From Leptospiraceae bacterium (GTDB lineage: Bacteria > Spirochaetota > Leptospiria > Leptospirales > Leptospiraceae), in assembly GCA_016708435.1 (NCBI GenBank), contig JADJFV010000010.1, positions 1 through 64,000 of the forward strand: DNA of 64,000 bases. The letters run 5' to 3'. Under the pieces are notes generated by a model that was not told the origin of the DNA, did not search any database, and was given only the letters and a program-made list of their open reading frames with translations. A program made the translations under genes and the position numbers. Below, one piece after another: positions 26,517-35,234 of the stretch (position 1 is the stretch's first letter; every line of letters begins with the position of its first letter).

Positions 26517-28712
26517 ATGGAGTATCCTCTCTTAGACAAATTAAATGAAGAACAAAAAAAAGCAGTTCTTCAAACAGAAGGTCCTGTCCTAATACTTGCG
26601 GGGGCTGGCTCCGGCAAAACGAGAGTAATCACACATAGGATTGCGCATTTAATTTTAGACAAAGGTATTTCTCCTTACAATATTTGTGCCTTAACATTTA
26701 CAAACAAAGCAGCCGCAGAAATGAAAGAGCGGGTAATTGGTCTAATCCCAAACTCCTATCATGGAATTTCGATTAAAACATTTCACTCTCTTTGTTTAAG
26801 TTTACTTCGCTCGAATGCAGATACGGTTGAATTAAAATCTGGCTTTACTGTATATGATACATCTTTGCAAGAAGCACTGATCAAAGAAATCATAAAGTCA
26901 ATGGGACTCGATATTAAACTATTTGCTCCTTCTCAAATTGCAAATCGAATCAGTCATGCAAAAGACTCTATGATATTACCCGAAGAGTTCGGTGCTGAGT
27001 TAAGAAAAGATTTCTATTTAGAAAATGTAAAAGCAATTTATAAAAAATACGAAGAAAGAAAAAAGCAAAACAATGCAGTAGACTTTGGAGATTTAATTTT
27101 AAAAACAGTTTTGCTATTTAAGAATCATCCCTCTGTGATTGAACGTTATAATATTCTATGGAAATATATCATGGTAGATGAATACCAAGATACAAATAAA
27201 ATCCAATATGAACTCACAAAGCTTCTAGCAGGTCATCATAAAAATATCTGTGTTGTAGGAGATGATGACCAATCTATTTATTCGTGGCGCGGAGCGGATA
27301 TTCGCAATATTCTAGACTTCGAAAAAGACTTTGATAATACATTTACAGTCAAGCTAGAAGAAAACTATCGCTCTTTCGCAAACATCATAGAAGCGGCAAG
27401 CAATTTAATCAAGAACAACTCGGAGCGCAAAAGTAAGAATATCTTCTCAAGCAAACCTCCAGGGGATAAGATTACTTTGACGCAATTCTATAGCGAGCAC
27501 GAAGAAGCAAACGCAATCGTAAAACAAATTCAAAAGCTCTATAAGACTGAAAACTCTTACACGAAATTCGTTGTATTCTATAGAACAAACGCGCAGTCTC
27601 GCTACTTCGAGGAAGCTCTTCGTTCTTCTTCTATTCCTTATAAAATCTTCGGTGGATTTAGATTCTTTGATAGACAAGAAATCAAAGACATCATCGCCTA
27701 CCTTTCAGTAGTTGTTAATCCAGGAGATGATACTTCTCTATTAAGAATTATCAACTCGCCTCCGCGCGGAATTGGAGATACTACATTAGAAAAAGTAAAG
27801 GCACTTGCTCTCAGTAGAGGCATGTCAGTATTAGACGCTCTTAATACAGAAATTTCTGATATCAGAAAAGGAACTTTTAAGAACATGAAGGAATTATACA
27901 ATAAATTCCAGGACTTAATTGATATGCAAAGAGTAAATGATACTCCTTCTAAAATTGTATTACAATTACTAGAAACAATGGGAATTCATGAACACTATCG
28001 AAATGAAGATTCTCTTGAGTCGAGTGATAGAATCGAAAACATTGAACAGTTCGTAACTGCGATTAAAGAATACGAAGAGAATGCAGAAAATCCAAGCCTA
28101 TCGGAATACTTAGGAGACATTGTGCTTCTAACAAGTGAAGAGAATACAAAAGAATTAACCGACTATGTAACACTCATGACAGTGCACAATTCCAAAGGTC
28201 TAGAATTTGACTATGTATTTCTAACTGGAATGGAAGAAGGAACTTTTCCTCATAGAATGTCAATGGAATCAGAAAGCGAAATCGAAGAAGAAAGAAGACT
28301 CTGTTATGTAGCCATTACCCGCGCGAAGATAAAACTATTTATCAGCCATGCCTCCTTCACTCGCAAATACGGAAACGTAGAAGATAGAATTCCTTCTCGT
28401 TTTCTAAAAGAAATCCCATATGAGTTATTTGAAAATGGAAGAACACAACCAGAAGAGCGGTATACACCCAGTTATTCTCCCAAAGCTGGAGACAGAAAAG
28501 AAAACACAACTCTCGATCATAAGAAGCGTTCAATCACAACTGCTGACCAAAAGAATCTTTCTGTAGGGGATAAAGTCAAACACAAAGACTACGGCATTGG
28601 TAAAATAGCCGAAATCTCCGGTAGTGGAGACAACCTAAAAGTAAAAATCTCTTTTGGTTATTCTCAAAAGAGCTTTTTACTTGCTTATACAGTCTTAGAA
28701 AAAGTAAGTTAG
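26517..28712 (+). CDS. pcrA: UvrD/PcrA-family ATP-dependent DNA helicase
   Basis: 731-residue superfamily 1A helicase acting in repair and replication. The motifs are in order: NEEQKKAV (Q motif), ILAGAGSGKTRVITHRI (Walker A), TFTNKAAAEMKER, VDEYQDTN (Walker B), GDDDQSIYSWRGAD, LEENYRS, TVHNSKGLEFDYVFL and YVAITRAK. The C-terminal domain (VGDKVKHKDYGIGKI) is the Tudor-like fold found in PcrA/UvrD that binds RNA polymerase. pcrA, uvrD and rep cannot be separated firmly from sequence alone. It begins three bases after bamA, so co-transcription is likely. Confidence 0.93.
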   Translation: MEYPLLDKLNEEQKKAVLQTEGPVLILAGAGSGKTRVITHRIAHLILDKGISPYNICALTFTNKAAAEMKERVIGLIPNSYHGISIKTFHSLCLSLLRSNADTVELKSGFTVYDTSLQEALIKEIIKSMGLDIKLFAPSQIANRISHAKDSMILPEEFGAELRKDFYLENVKAIYKKYEERKKQNNAVDFGDLILKTVLLFKNHPSVIERYNILWKYIMVDEYQDTNKIQYELTKLLAGHHKNICVVGDDDQSIYSWRGADIRNILDFEKDFDNTFTVKLEENYRSFANIIEAASNLIKNNSERKSKNIFSSKPPGDKITLTQFYSEHEEANAIVKQIQKLYKTENSYTKFVVFYRTNAQSRYFEEALRSSSIPYKIFGGFRFFDRQEIKDIIAYLSVVVNPGDDTSLLRIINSPPRGIGDTTLEKVKALALSRGMSVLDALNTEISDIRKGTFKNMKELYNKFQDLIDMQRVNDTPSKIVLQLLETMGIHEHYRNEDSLESSDRIENIEQFVTAIKEYEENAENPSLSEYLGDIVLLTSEENTKELTDYVTLMTVHNSKGLEFDYVFLTGMEEGTFPHRMSMESESEIEEERRLCYVAITRAKIKLFISHASFTRKYGNVEDRIPSRFLKEIPYELFENGRTQPEERYTPSYSPKAGDRKENTTLDHKKRSITTADQKNLSVGDKVKHKDYGIGKIAEISGSGDNLKVKISFGYSQKSFLLAYTVLEKVS

Positions 28713-28716
28713 GTTT

Positions 28717-29955
28717 TTAGTTTTGTATCTTATCTGAATTTCCAAAAAGAGAATACCAATCCACATTGCGGGTAAAATACATTATACCGCTGAGAAGCAA
28801 GAATAAACCAATACTTCCGGTTACTAACGAGTATTCCTCTAAGTTGATTAGAATATACAAGAATCCATAGAGAATAGAAATTCCGGATCCTAACACAAAG
28901 GCTCTGTATTTACTTCTTAATACTACTATCGCATAACCATAGATTTGCACTAGAACTGCAAGGGCTGCAATTAAATAAGCAAATGCAAAGCCGATGTATT
29001 CTGAAAAGGAAAGTAAAAGCAAATAGAATAAAAGGAGTGCAAAGCCCACAAATATATATTGAATCAAATGCACTCTGAGAGAATAGATTGCTTCGAATAC
29101 AAAAAATCCAGCAAGTGTAAGTCCAATGAATAAAAATCCATACTTAATCACTCGGTTGATTAAATGATATCCATCCACGGCAACAATGAGGCTAACGCCA
29201 AATATCTCCTCTTGCAAGTTTACAAACTCAGAGCTTTCTTCCATCATATTGTATAGATGTATTTTTTGATTTAAGTCTTCGCTGTTTTTATAATTCCAAA
29301 TAGCCTTAAATCCATTTTTATCTATGGTTCGAGTATCCGGCAAAGACCTTCCTGTAAACGATGGATCACCCCAATTAGAATCAATTTCTAGTCGTATATT
29401 ATTAGCCATTGGAAGGATATGAAATTTTTCCATACCGGTAAGTTTTACTTTGAGTTCGTAGGAAATTTCTTCTTCGTCTGTTTCGGGAACAATTTTAAAC
29501 GCAATGAATCGGCTGTCGTTTTTAATTTGCTTGATCGGCTTATTGCCATACTTCGCAGATTCAACAGATACTCTTAACAAGGAAGAGACTGGAAAGACTA
29601 AATAATAAGTCTTATCTTTACTAGCCGGAAGAGAAACTTTTCCAGAAATATCTAAATCTAAATTGTAAAAGGGAATCTGATAGGTTCCTTTTTTACGTAT
29701 TTCTACAGATTGTTTTCCTTTTATATCTACATTAGAACTAAAAGACATTTGATCTATCGCTGCATTTGGTTGCTTGGAAAGAAAAGGCATTGCAATCAAC
29801 TGTGCCCCGCCCCAGACTCTTCCTAATTGTAAGGCGACTGCCTCTCTTCGTTGCCTTCTTTCATCCGCCAAATTACTAATCAACGCAAGCGGTATACAAA
29901 GCATTAACCCTAAAAACCCAATCCAAAATAATTTCATTGAATATTCTTTTTTCAT
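28717..29955 (-). CDS. CreD-like inner membrane protein
   Basis: 412 residues. The CreD family signature near the N-terminus (a helix, then LISNLADERRQRREAVALQLGRVWGGAQLIAMPFLS) and about five C-terminal membrane helices from residue 250 are visible, with a periplasmic domain between. CreD is induced by CreBC in enterobacteria and can alter beta-lactam and colicin sensitivity; its biochemical role is unknown. The likely start is ATG at 29955, but 29937 (MKLFWIGF) is possible. It is convergent with pcrA. Confidence 0.83.
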   Translation of the reverse strand: MKKEYSMKLFWIGFLGLMLCIPLALISNLADERRQRREAVALQLGRVWGGAQLIAMPFLSKQPNAAIDQMSFSSNVDIKGKQSVEIRKKGTYQIPFYNLDLDISGKVSLPASKDKTYYLVFPVSSLLRVSVESAKYGNKPIKQIKNDSRFIAFKIVPETDEEEISYELKVKLTGMEKFHILPMANNIRLEIDSNWGDPSFTGRSLPDTRTIDKNGFKAIWNYKNSEDLNQKIHLYNMMEESSEFVNLQEEIFGVSLIVAVDGYHLINRVIKYGFLFIGLTLAGFFVFEAIYSLRVHLIQYIFVGFALLLFYLLLLSFSEYIGFAFAYLIAALAVLVQIYGYAIVVLRSKYRAFVLGSGISILYGFLYILINLEEYSLVTGSIGLFLLLSGIMYFTRNVDWYSLFGNSDKIQN

Positions 29956-30107
29956 ACTTTCCTCTACTTTTTAACATACTATACCCAAAAAAGAAGAAAG
30001 CACAAGCACCTGAGTGCAAAATGAAAAAGATTTTATTAGCAGGCTCGGTGATTCCCTTTAATGCTTTCCCACAACTTTAGATCAGTTCCTCTTTAAAAGA
30101 AGTTTAA

Positions 30108-31259
30108 CTAATTCTCTATATACTCGAACGGCAGCGCAATATAGAGGCTCATCCTTCCAAATGCCTTTGGAACAAAATCAGGATCACATTGCTTAGGCTC
30201 TTGGTTTTTAGTTAATTTTCGAAGAGAGAAGCCTTCTTGTATATCATCTTGGTTTCTTTTGGTCGGTTTCTTTAAAATTTCTTTTACAATCTCTCTTTTA
30301 ATCAATGGGAAGTATTCATTAAATTCACAGTCCCCAGAAAATTCAACAATCCCTGGTTTACAATAACCTCCACCTACTTGACGTTCAAAATCATATTGCG
30401 CTTTTTCTTTGTCACTCATTCGATAGGTAGGTAGACAAGATTCTTTAATACTTATTCTTATATCGCCATTGAATAACTCCCATTTGCCTTTCTTATATCC
30501 GATTATTCCTTTCTCATTTCTTACGCAATAATCTTTACTTAATAAAATAGCAATGCCACCCTTGCATAAATAGTAAAGCAGTGCATCTCTAGGATTTTGC
30601 TCTTTGATCAAACCTGCAACAGTATTTTCATTATAACTATATTCCTGTCGCCATTTTTGAATTTTTTCTTTCCAATCTGGCTGCTTACGAAGATTTTCCA
30701 TATCAGGATCTTTTTCGATATAGGCAAATGCATTGTAGCCTCTATCAACGGCTTGCGCTAAATAGGTATATGCCTCATCTAATTGATTTAATCGACTGTG
30801 AGAACATGCAAGATTATAAAATATTAACTCTGGCCGACTATAATCATCGTTGAAATCCCAATTTGAAATAGAAAGTGAAATCTTGTAAGCATGAATAGAA
30901 TCCTCTAAACGATTCAAATTAGCAAGGCTATTTCCATAATGATAATAAAGTTCAGATAGCGGATAAAGATCAATAGCCTCTTCATACTCTCGAATTGCAT
31001 CAGAATCTTTTTTCATTCGATACAAAACAATTCCCTTCTGCATTCTCGATTTTGCCTTGATTTTTAATTCTTGGATCGTTTCATATTCTCTATTTCTTTC
31101 CTTTAAAAGTAATAGATGATAGCTTACCCATTCCCTAGAAAGAAAACTCTTTGTAGGAATTACAAATTCTTTCTCTTTAGATGCAGTAGGCTCTGACTTT
31201 TCTTTGCACGAAATGCAAAGAGTAAACAAAGTAATTAAAAGTAGTAGGATCGATTTCAA
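30108..31259 (-). CDS. TPR-repeat lipoprotein
   Basis: 383 residues. The signal peptide ends LCISC, a plausible lipobox at residue 18. Between about residues 70 and 180 lie tetratricopeptide repeats (for example SRMQKGIVLYRMKKDSDAIREYEEAIDLYP, then SELYYHYGNSLANLNRLEDSIHAYKISLS). TPR scaffolds bind peptides or partner proteins. The C-terminal half is charged, with several Cys, and matches nothing I know. It is probably lipid-anchored in the envelope, function unknown. Confidence 0.78.
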   Translation of the reverse strand: MKSILLLLITLFTLCISCKEKSEPTASKEKEFVIPTKSFLSREWVSYHLLLLKERNREYETIQELKIKAKSRMQKGIVLYRMKKDSDAIREYEEAIDLYPLSELYYHYGNSLANLNRLEDSIHAYKISLSISNWDFNDDYSRPELIFYNLACSHSRLNQLDEAYTYLAQAVDRGYNAFAYIEKDPDMENLRKQPDWKEKIQKWRQEYSYNENTVAGLIKEQNPRDALLYYLCKGGIAILLSKDYCVRNEKGIIGYKKGKWELFNGDIRISIKESCLPTYRMSDKEKAQYDFERQVGGGYCKPGIVEFSGDCEFNEYFPLIKREIVKEILKKPTKRNQDDIQEGFSLRKLTKNQEPKQCDPDFVPKAFGRMSLYIALPFEYIEN

Positions 31260-31386
31260 ATTTATTCTCCTTTGTTGAAAGAAAAACGATGAATGAATAT
31301 GGAAATCAATTTGATTATGCGCAAGTGCGTAATTTCTATTAAAAATTTTCTTATTCTAAGAAAAATACTTTTCTGACTTTTGGTGA

Positions 31387-31926
31387 ATGAAAAATCAGGA
31401 GATGATGAAAACCTTTTATACTCCGACTTTTTACAATGAATGCAACAATCTCACAGAAGAGCAGCATAATTCTTCTCTACTCATTCCCGCTCATCTGTTA
31501 GATTTTTGGAACGATAGAACTAACGATGACGAAGACAGTCGAAGAGATTATCTTCATTTGCTGCTGAAAAAGTATCGTTTTCTAATTTACAATGGGATTC
31601 TCGAAAAATCAGAGGCTCTGATGACGAAATACCAAGAAAAGGAACAACGCCTTCGTAAAGTGGCTATTCGTCCTTATCCGAAAGACTGGGCGGAGTTGAA
31701 ACAACTAAAAGCTTTCTTTAACAAGAGTATTTGCCTAATTGTAACCTTTCTCATAATGCTTGACTTTCTCGGTGTTGCAGAATCCATCCCCGAACACCTA
31801 GCGAGCTTCGGAGTTCCTATGCAATCACAATTTCGACTATACACTAGAGCCATACTCTCTAGGAAAAATACTTTTTATAACAGGGAGATGCAATATCGAA
31901 GGGATATTTATCACAAAAAGATATAG
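31387..31926 (+). CDS. DUF1564 family protein, Leptospira-type
   Basis: 179 residues. LLIPAHLLDFWNDR, then LLLKKYRFLIYNG, then an RP-containing stretch followed by DWAELKQLKAFFNKSICLIVTFLIMLDFLGV, match from memory the DUF1564 paralogue family that is abundant in Leptospira genomes and nearly confined to them. The function is unknown. The hydrophobic segment at about 110-128 is part of the domain rather than a clear membrane anchor. The start is uncertain: ATGs at 31387 and 31402-31407 are both possible. An AGGAG sequence lies just before the latter. Confidence 0.75.
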   Translation: MKNQEMMKTFYTPTFYNECNNLTEEQHNSSLLIPAHLLDFWNDRTNDDEDSRRDYLHLLLKKYRFLIYNGILEKSEALMTKYQEKEQRLRKVAIRPYPKDWAELKQLKAFFNKSICLIVTFLIMLDFLGVAESIPEHLASFGVPMQSQFRLYTRAILSRKNTFYNREMQYRRDIYHKKI

Positions 31927-32034
31927 CTTACGACGAAAATTTTCCAAAATCTAATGCACCTCCCCAAAATGCTAGGCGGAGCCATACACAAAACGACTTA
32001 TCTTTTTCCGAAAAGTTCCAACATAAATAAAGAG

Positions 32035-32155
32035 TCTTAGTGTTAGGGATAGAAGCGGTGTCAAGAAATTGCTTATTGGAAAGGATTTATCAAAGAAGGT
32101 TGGTCACAATTTCTTGACAAGAGCGGATAGCCCGACCCTTGCTTTGGTTTTATTT
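32035..32155. repeat. Hairpin-type element with 13-base inverted arms
   Basis: TGTCAAGAAATTG at 32059-32071 and CAATTTCTTGACA at 32107-32119 are perfect complements around a 35-base loop. The outer parts, GTTAGGGATAGAAGCGG and GAGCGGATAGCCCG, resemble REP-like dispersed elements found in several bacterial phyla. The 287 bases between the DUF1564 gene and tRNA-Asp hold nothing else I can support. Confidence 0.6.
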
Positions 32156-32213
32156 GTTTTTTAGATTTATAAAGAATTGCAAGGGGAACACCCAAGGAAG
32201 AAAAGAGAATCTG

Positions 32214-32287
<74 letters not shown>

Positions 32288-32326
32288 TAGACGTTTTCCA
32301 ACTTAATATACTCGCTTTGTAGGTCA

Positions 32327-32347
32327 AACTTTTTTCTTAAAAAAGTT
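32327..32347. promoter_or_regulatory. AT-rich perfect hairpin before the copper efflux operon
   Basis: AACTTTTTT (32327-32335) and AAAAAAGTT (32339-32347) pair perfectly around a three-base loop. It lies between tRNA-Asp and the first Cus gene and could be an attenuator, or an operator for a regulator of the operon. No matching regulator is encoded nearby. Confidence 0.3.
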
Positions 32348-32382
32348 CTTGCTCTTGTAAGATTCTTTTGTCCAATCAGCAT

Positions 32383-32757
32383 ATGAAGAAGTTCCTCATC
32401 CTAGTTTTGGCAATCGCAATGGCTTTTAGCATCGATTGCAAAGACTTGATGAACTCAAAGCATATCATTTGCCCAATTCAGAAAAAAACAAAACAGACTG
32501 TGAACCATGCCAACTGCCACAAGTCCAAGAAAAATGCGACAAAAGACTGCTCATGTCCTGAAAAGAAAACCATCTCATTGCTTGAATCCTCCAAAGTAAT
32601 TAAGAATTCGATTTCCTTAGAGCTTGCCTTTCAGGCTCCTGTCAATTTCGTATTGCAACTCAACCTTACGCAAAATAAACATTATCCTCCGTTACATTTA
32701 GACATTTTACATATTCCTTTTCTAAGTCCCACCAAAACAATCCATCTTCTTATTTGA
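32383..32757 (+). CDS. Small secreted Cys/His-rich protein heading the Cus operon
   Basis: About 124 residues from the ATG at 32383 (an upstream TTG at 32368 is less likely). A signal-peptide-like start (MKKFLILVLAIAMAFS) leads to a mature part rich in Cys, His and Lys: CKDLMNSKHIICP, NHANCHKSKKN, DCSCPEKK. Thereafter it is hydrophobic and basic. The first gene of the operon upstream of CusC/B/A, it may be a periplasmic metal-binding chaperone analogous to CusF in position but not sequence. No known family was recognised. Confidence 0.6.
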   Translation: MKKFLILVLAIAMAFSIDCKDLMNSKHIICPIQKKTKQTVNHANCHKSKKNATKDCSCPEKKTISLLESSKVIKNSISLELAFQAPVNFVLQLNLTQNKHYPPLHLDILHIPFLSPTKTIHLLI

Positions 32758-32851
32758 TTTAAGCCACAACTAACTCCGAACTAAGTATCTTCGGATCAGA
32801 TTCTCATTTTAAATTCTTACGCATTACCCATTTACCCTAAGGAGGGAAGAA

Positions 32852-34147
32852 GTGAATAAATTATTAGTTATTTTTTTAATTCAGCTAACAACTGTTATCT
32901 ACTCAGAAGAATTGAACATTCTGATAGAGGACTTAATCACCACTCATCCAGAAATTCAATCCTTGCAGTCCGAGCTAAAATCAAAAGCCGCCGCCGCAAA
33001 TCACGAAACAACCTATCCCGATCCCAAAATAGGAATCGCGTTTCGGAACTACCCTACTCGTTCGTATTCCTTAAATGATCGAGCCTATGACACTCCGAGC
33101 ATGACCGGTATTGAGTATAGCATTTCCCAAGAAATTCCTTTTCCAGGGAGACTAACTTTACAGGGTAAAGCCAGCAAACTAAACGAAATAGAATTTTCTC
33201 ATTTCTCAAAATCTCGCAAGAACCAATTTATCTTAGAATATATTTCTGGACTCATTCGCTTGAAAAGTTCTGAGAGAAAAATTTTACTCAACGATCTAAT
33301 TCGAAAAACTCTTGAGAGTCAAAAAACAATTTCCTCTTCGACCTATGCTACCGGCAACTCGGCATTATCCAAGACTCTAAAGCTGCAAGTCGAGGCTACT
33401 CGCTCTCAGGAAAGAGAAATCGAATTCATTCGCGATAAAAAAAATGCTCTTGCCTCTCTAGAATATTTTAAGACGGATAATTCTGATCTTACTAAAATTG
33501 TTCAGGCGGATACGGGCAAATTTCTTTCTGATAAGGGAAATTTAATTAAAACAGAAAAGCAAAATTTGAAACAAAAATTATTGGAAAATCCAAACTATAA
33601 ATTAGCCTCTGTTGCCATTGAGCGCTCTAAGAATGAAAGTAGGCTCTCTTCTCTTTTGCATGCTCCCGATACAGAAATTTTCTTTGCCTATATGAAAAGA
33701 AGAAATCAGATTGTCACCGTTGATAACGGACCTCTCAATTATCAAATTATGGACAATACAGAATACCGCGGAGATTTATTTTCCTTTGGAGTCAATGTTC
33801 GCGTTCCTGCCTGGTCTTTTTTTTCCAGTCATAACTTAAAGGAAAGATCAGTCGAAAACACAAAATCAAAAACATTTGAACTCGAAAGAAATAAACTTTT
33901 TTTAGAATCAAACTTTGATAAATTGTTGGCTACACTTGAATCAATCGACTCCCAATTAGAACTCTATCAAAAAAGACTTATCCCCGAACTAAATAAAAGC
34001 TTATCCGCATTATCCTCACAATACGGCACAGGAAAAATTGACTTAATCGAAGTCTTAAGTGCAAAGCTAGAATTACAAAAGACTTATATCTCAGAAGAAG
34101 AGTTCTTGAGAAAAAAAAACTCACCACTCTACTCATTCTTGAATTAA
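32852..34147 (+). CDS. cusC: Outer membrane efflux channel, CusC/TolC family (GTG start)
   Basis: 431 residues. Outer-membrane channel of the tripartite metal efflux pump. A signal peptide, then two related halves with long amphipathic helices (for example SLQSELKSKAAAANHE and ALSSQYGTGKIDLIEVLSAKLELQKTYI), typical of the OEP family. PDPKIGIAFRNYP and ISQEIPFPGRLTLQGKA are characteristic of heavy-metal efflux members. The start is GTG at 32852, chosen because a strong AAGGAGG lies eight bases upstream. It precedes the CusB-like genes and CusA. Confidence 0.9.
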   Translation: MNKLLVIFLIQLTTVIYSEELNILIEDLITTHPEIQSLQSELKSKAAAANHETTYPDPKIGIAFRNYPTRSYSLNDRAYDTPSMTGIEYSISQEIPFPGRLTLQGKASKLNEIEFSHFSKSRKNQFILEYISGLIRLKSSERKILLNDLIRKTLESQKTISSSTYATGNSALSKTLKLQVEATRSQEREIEFIRDKKNALASLEYFKTDNSDLTKIVQADTGKFLSDKGNLIKTEKQNLKQKLLENPNYKLASVAIERSKNESRLSSLLHAPDTEIFFAYMKRRNQIVTVDNGPLNYQIMDNTEYRGDLFSFGVNVRVPAWSFFSSHNLKERSVENTKSKTFELERNKLFLESNFDKLLATLESIDSQLELYQKRLIPELNKSLSALSSQYGTGKIDLIEVLSAKLELQKTYISEEEFLRKKNSPLYSFLN

Positions 34148-34180
34148 CCGATAGCCTAGTTCTATCAAAGGAAAATTAAT

Positions 34181-34933
34181 ATGAAACGAAATTTAAAACT
34201 ACTAATTCTAATCCTTTCTCTATTCTCTTTTTTACAATCCTGTAAAAAAGAAAAAGAAAACTGGTATTGCCCTATGCATCCTACTTATACTTCAGACAAA
34301 GCCGGGCAATGTCCCATCTGTAATATGAATTTGGTCAAGAAAGAAAGATTGGAAAATTCTACTTCCAAGTCCGATACACATTCCCATCACGAGAAGGAAA
34401 CGACAGAGAATAAAAATTCTAAGACTGAGGATACTCTTTATTTACCAGAAGAGAAACAAAGACTCATTGGAATTAAAACTGCCAAAGTAGAAATTCTCAA
34501 TTTAAGTAAGAAAATCCTCGCCTACTCTACAGTTGCCTACGACCCTGAGCTTTACACAGCCATCTTAGAATACCGCGAAGCAAAAAAAGCAACTCAGTTA
34601 TTGGCTGATGAAACTAGCTCTTCATCGAATTCTCTTTTAAATTCCAGCACCGTTCGATTAAAGCAGTTAGGACTTTCTGAATCACAAATTCTAGAATGGG
34701 GAAATGGAAATCGTAACCCTGAGGAATTAATTCTAGGAAGTAAAAATGGGCGAGCTTATATCTATTCCTCCATCTATGAATCCGATATTGGTTATATCAA
34801 AAAAGGCTTAAAGGTAAATCTAAAAATTGATTCTTTTCCCGATAAAATTTATACCGGCACGATTCAAAGTGTAGACTCTATTCTAGACGAAAAAAATAGA
34901 ACTCTTCGTTTTCGGTCTTATGTTCTTAGATAG
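34181..34933 (+). CDS. cusB: CusB-like membrane fusion protein, N-terminal part (frameshifted)
   Basis: 250 codons ending in an early TAG. A lipoprotein signal peptide (FLQSCKK) leads to a heavy-metal-binding domain, WYCPMHPTYTSDKAGQCPICNMNL, then a His-rich linker and the beta-barrel/hairpin parts of an RND periplasmic adaptor (LPEEKQRLIGIKTAKVE, SSIYESDIGYIKKGLKVNL). The frame ends RFRSYVLR-stop, whereas homologues continue as a beta-barrel strand. The continuation is in the +1 frame of the following fragment (SYV-LDRDNTLKPQMFG). One surplus base near 34922 explains both. Confidence 0.85.
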   Translation: MKRNLKLLILILSLFSFLQSCKKEKENWYCPMHPTYTSDKAGQCPICNMNLVKKERLENSTSKSDTHSHHEKETTENKNSKTEDTLYLPEEKQRLIGIKTAKVEILNLSKKILAYSTVAYDPELYTAILEYREAKKATQLLADETSSSSNSLLNSSTVRLKQLGLSESQILEWGNGNRNPEELILGSKNGRAYIYSSIYESDIGYIKKGLKVNLKIDSFPDKIYTGTIQSVDSILDEKNRTLRFRSYVLR

Positions 34934-35234
34934 GGATAATACACTTAAACCGCAAATGTTTGGTAATATTGAAATTTCAATTCCACTTAAAAAAGCTCTT
35001 TCGATTCCAAAGTCGGCTCTTTTAAATACCGGCAAACATAAGTTAGCCTACAAGAAAGTTTCGAACGAAGAGTTTACTCCTGTCTTTGTAAAAACGGGAA
35101 TGGAAACAGATGATTTCTATGAAGTATTAGAGGGCTTAAAAGGGGGAGAAGAAATCGTAGTAGAATCCAATTTTCTCTTAGACTCAGAAAGTAAAATTAA
35201 ACTAGGAGGATCATCGAATGAACACTCCCATTGA
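34920..35234 (+). CDS. CusB-like membrane fusion protein, C-terminal part (frameshifted)
   Basis: 104 codons in the +1 frame relative to the preceding fragment. LKPQMFGNIEISIPLKKALSIPKSALLNTG and FVKTGMETDDFYEVLEGLKGGEEIVVESNFLLDSESKIK are the C-terminal beta-barrel and membrane-proximal domains of an RND adaptor. Joined with the upstream fragment it gives one adaptor of about 350 residues, normal for CusB. It overlaps the cusA start by 17 bases. The ATG at 34920 is probably not a real start. Confidence 0.8.
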   Translation: MFLDRDNTLKPQMFGNIEISIPLKKALSIPKSALLNTGKHKLAYKKVSNEEFTPVFVKTGMETDDFYEVLEGLKGGEEIVVESNFLLDSESKIKLGGSSNEHSH

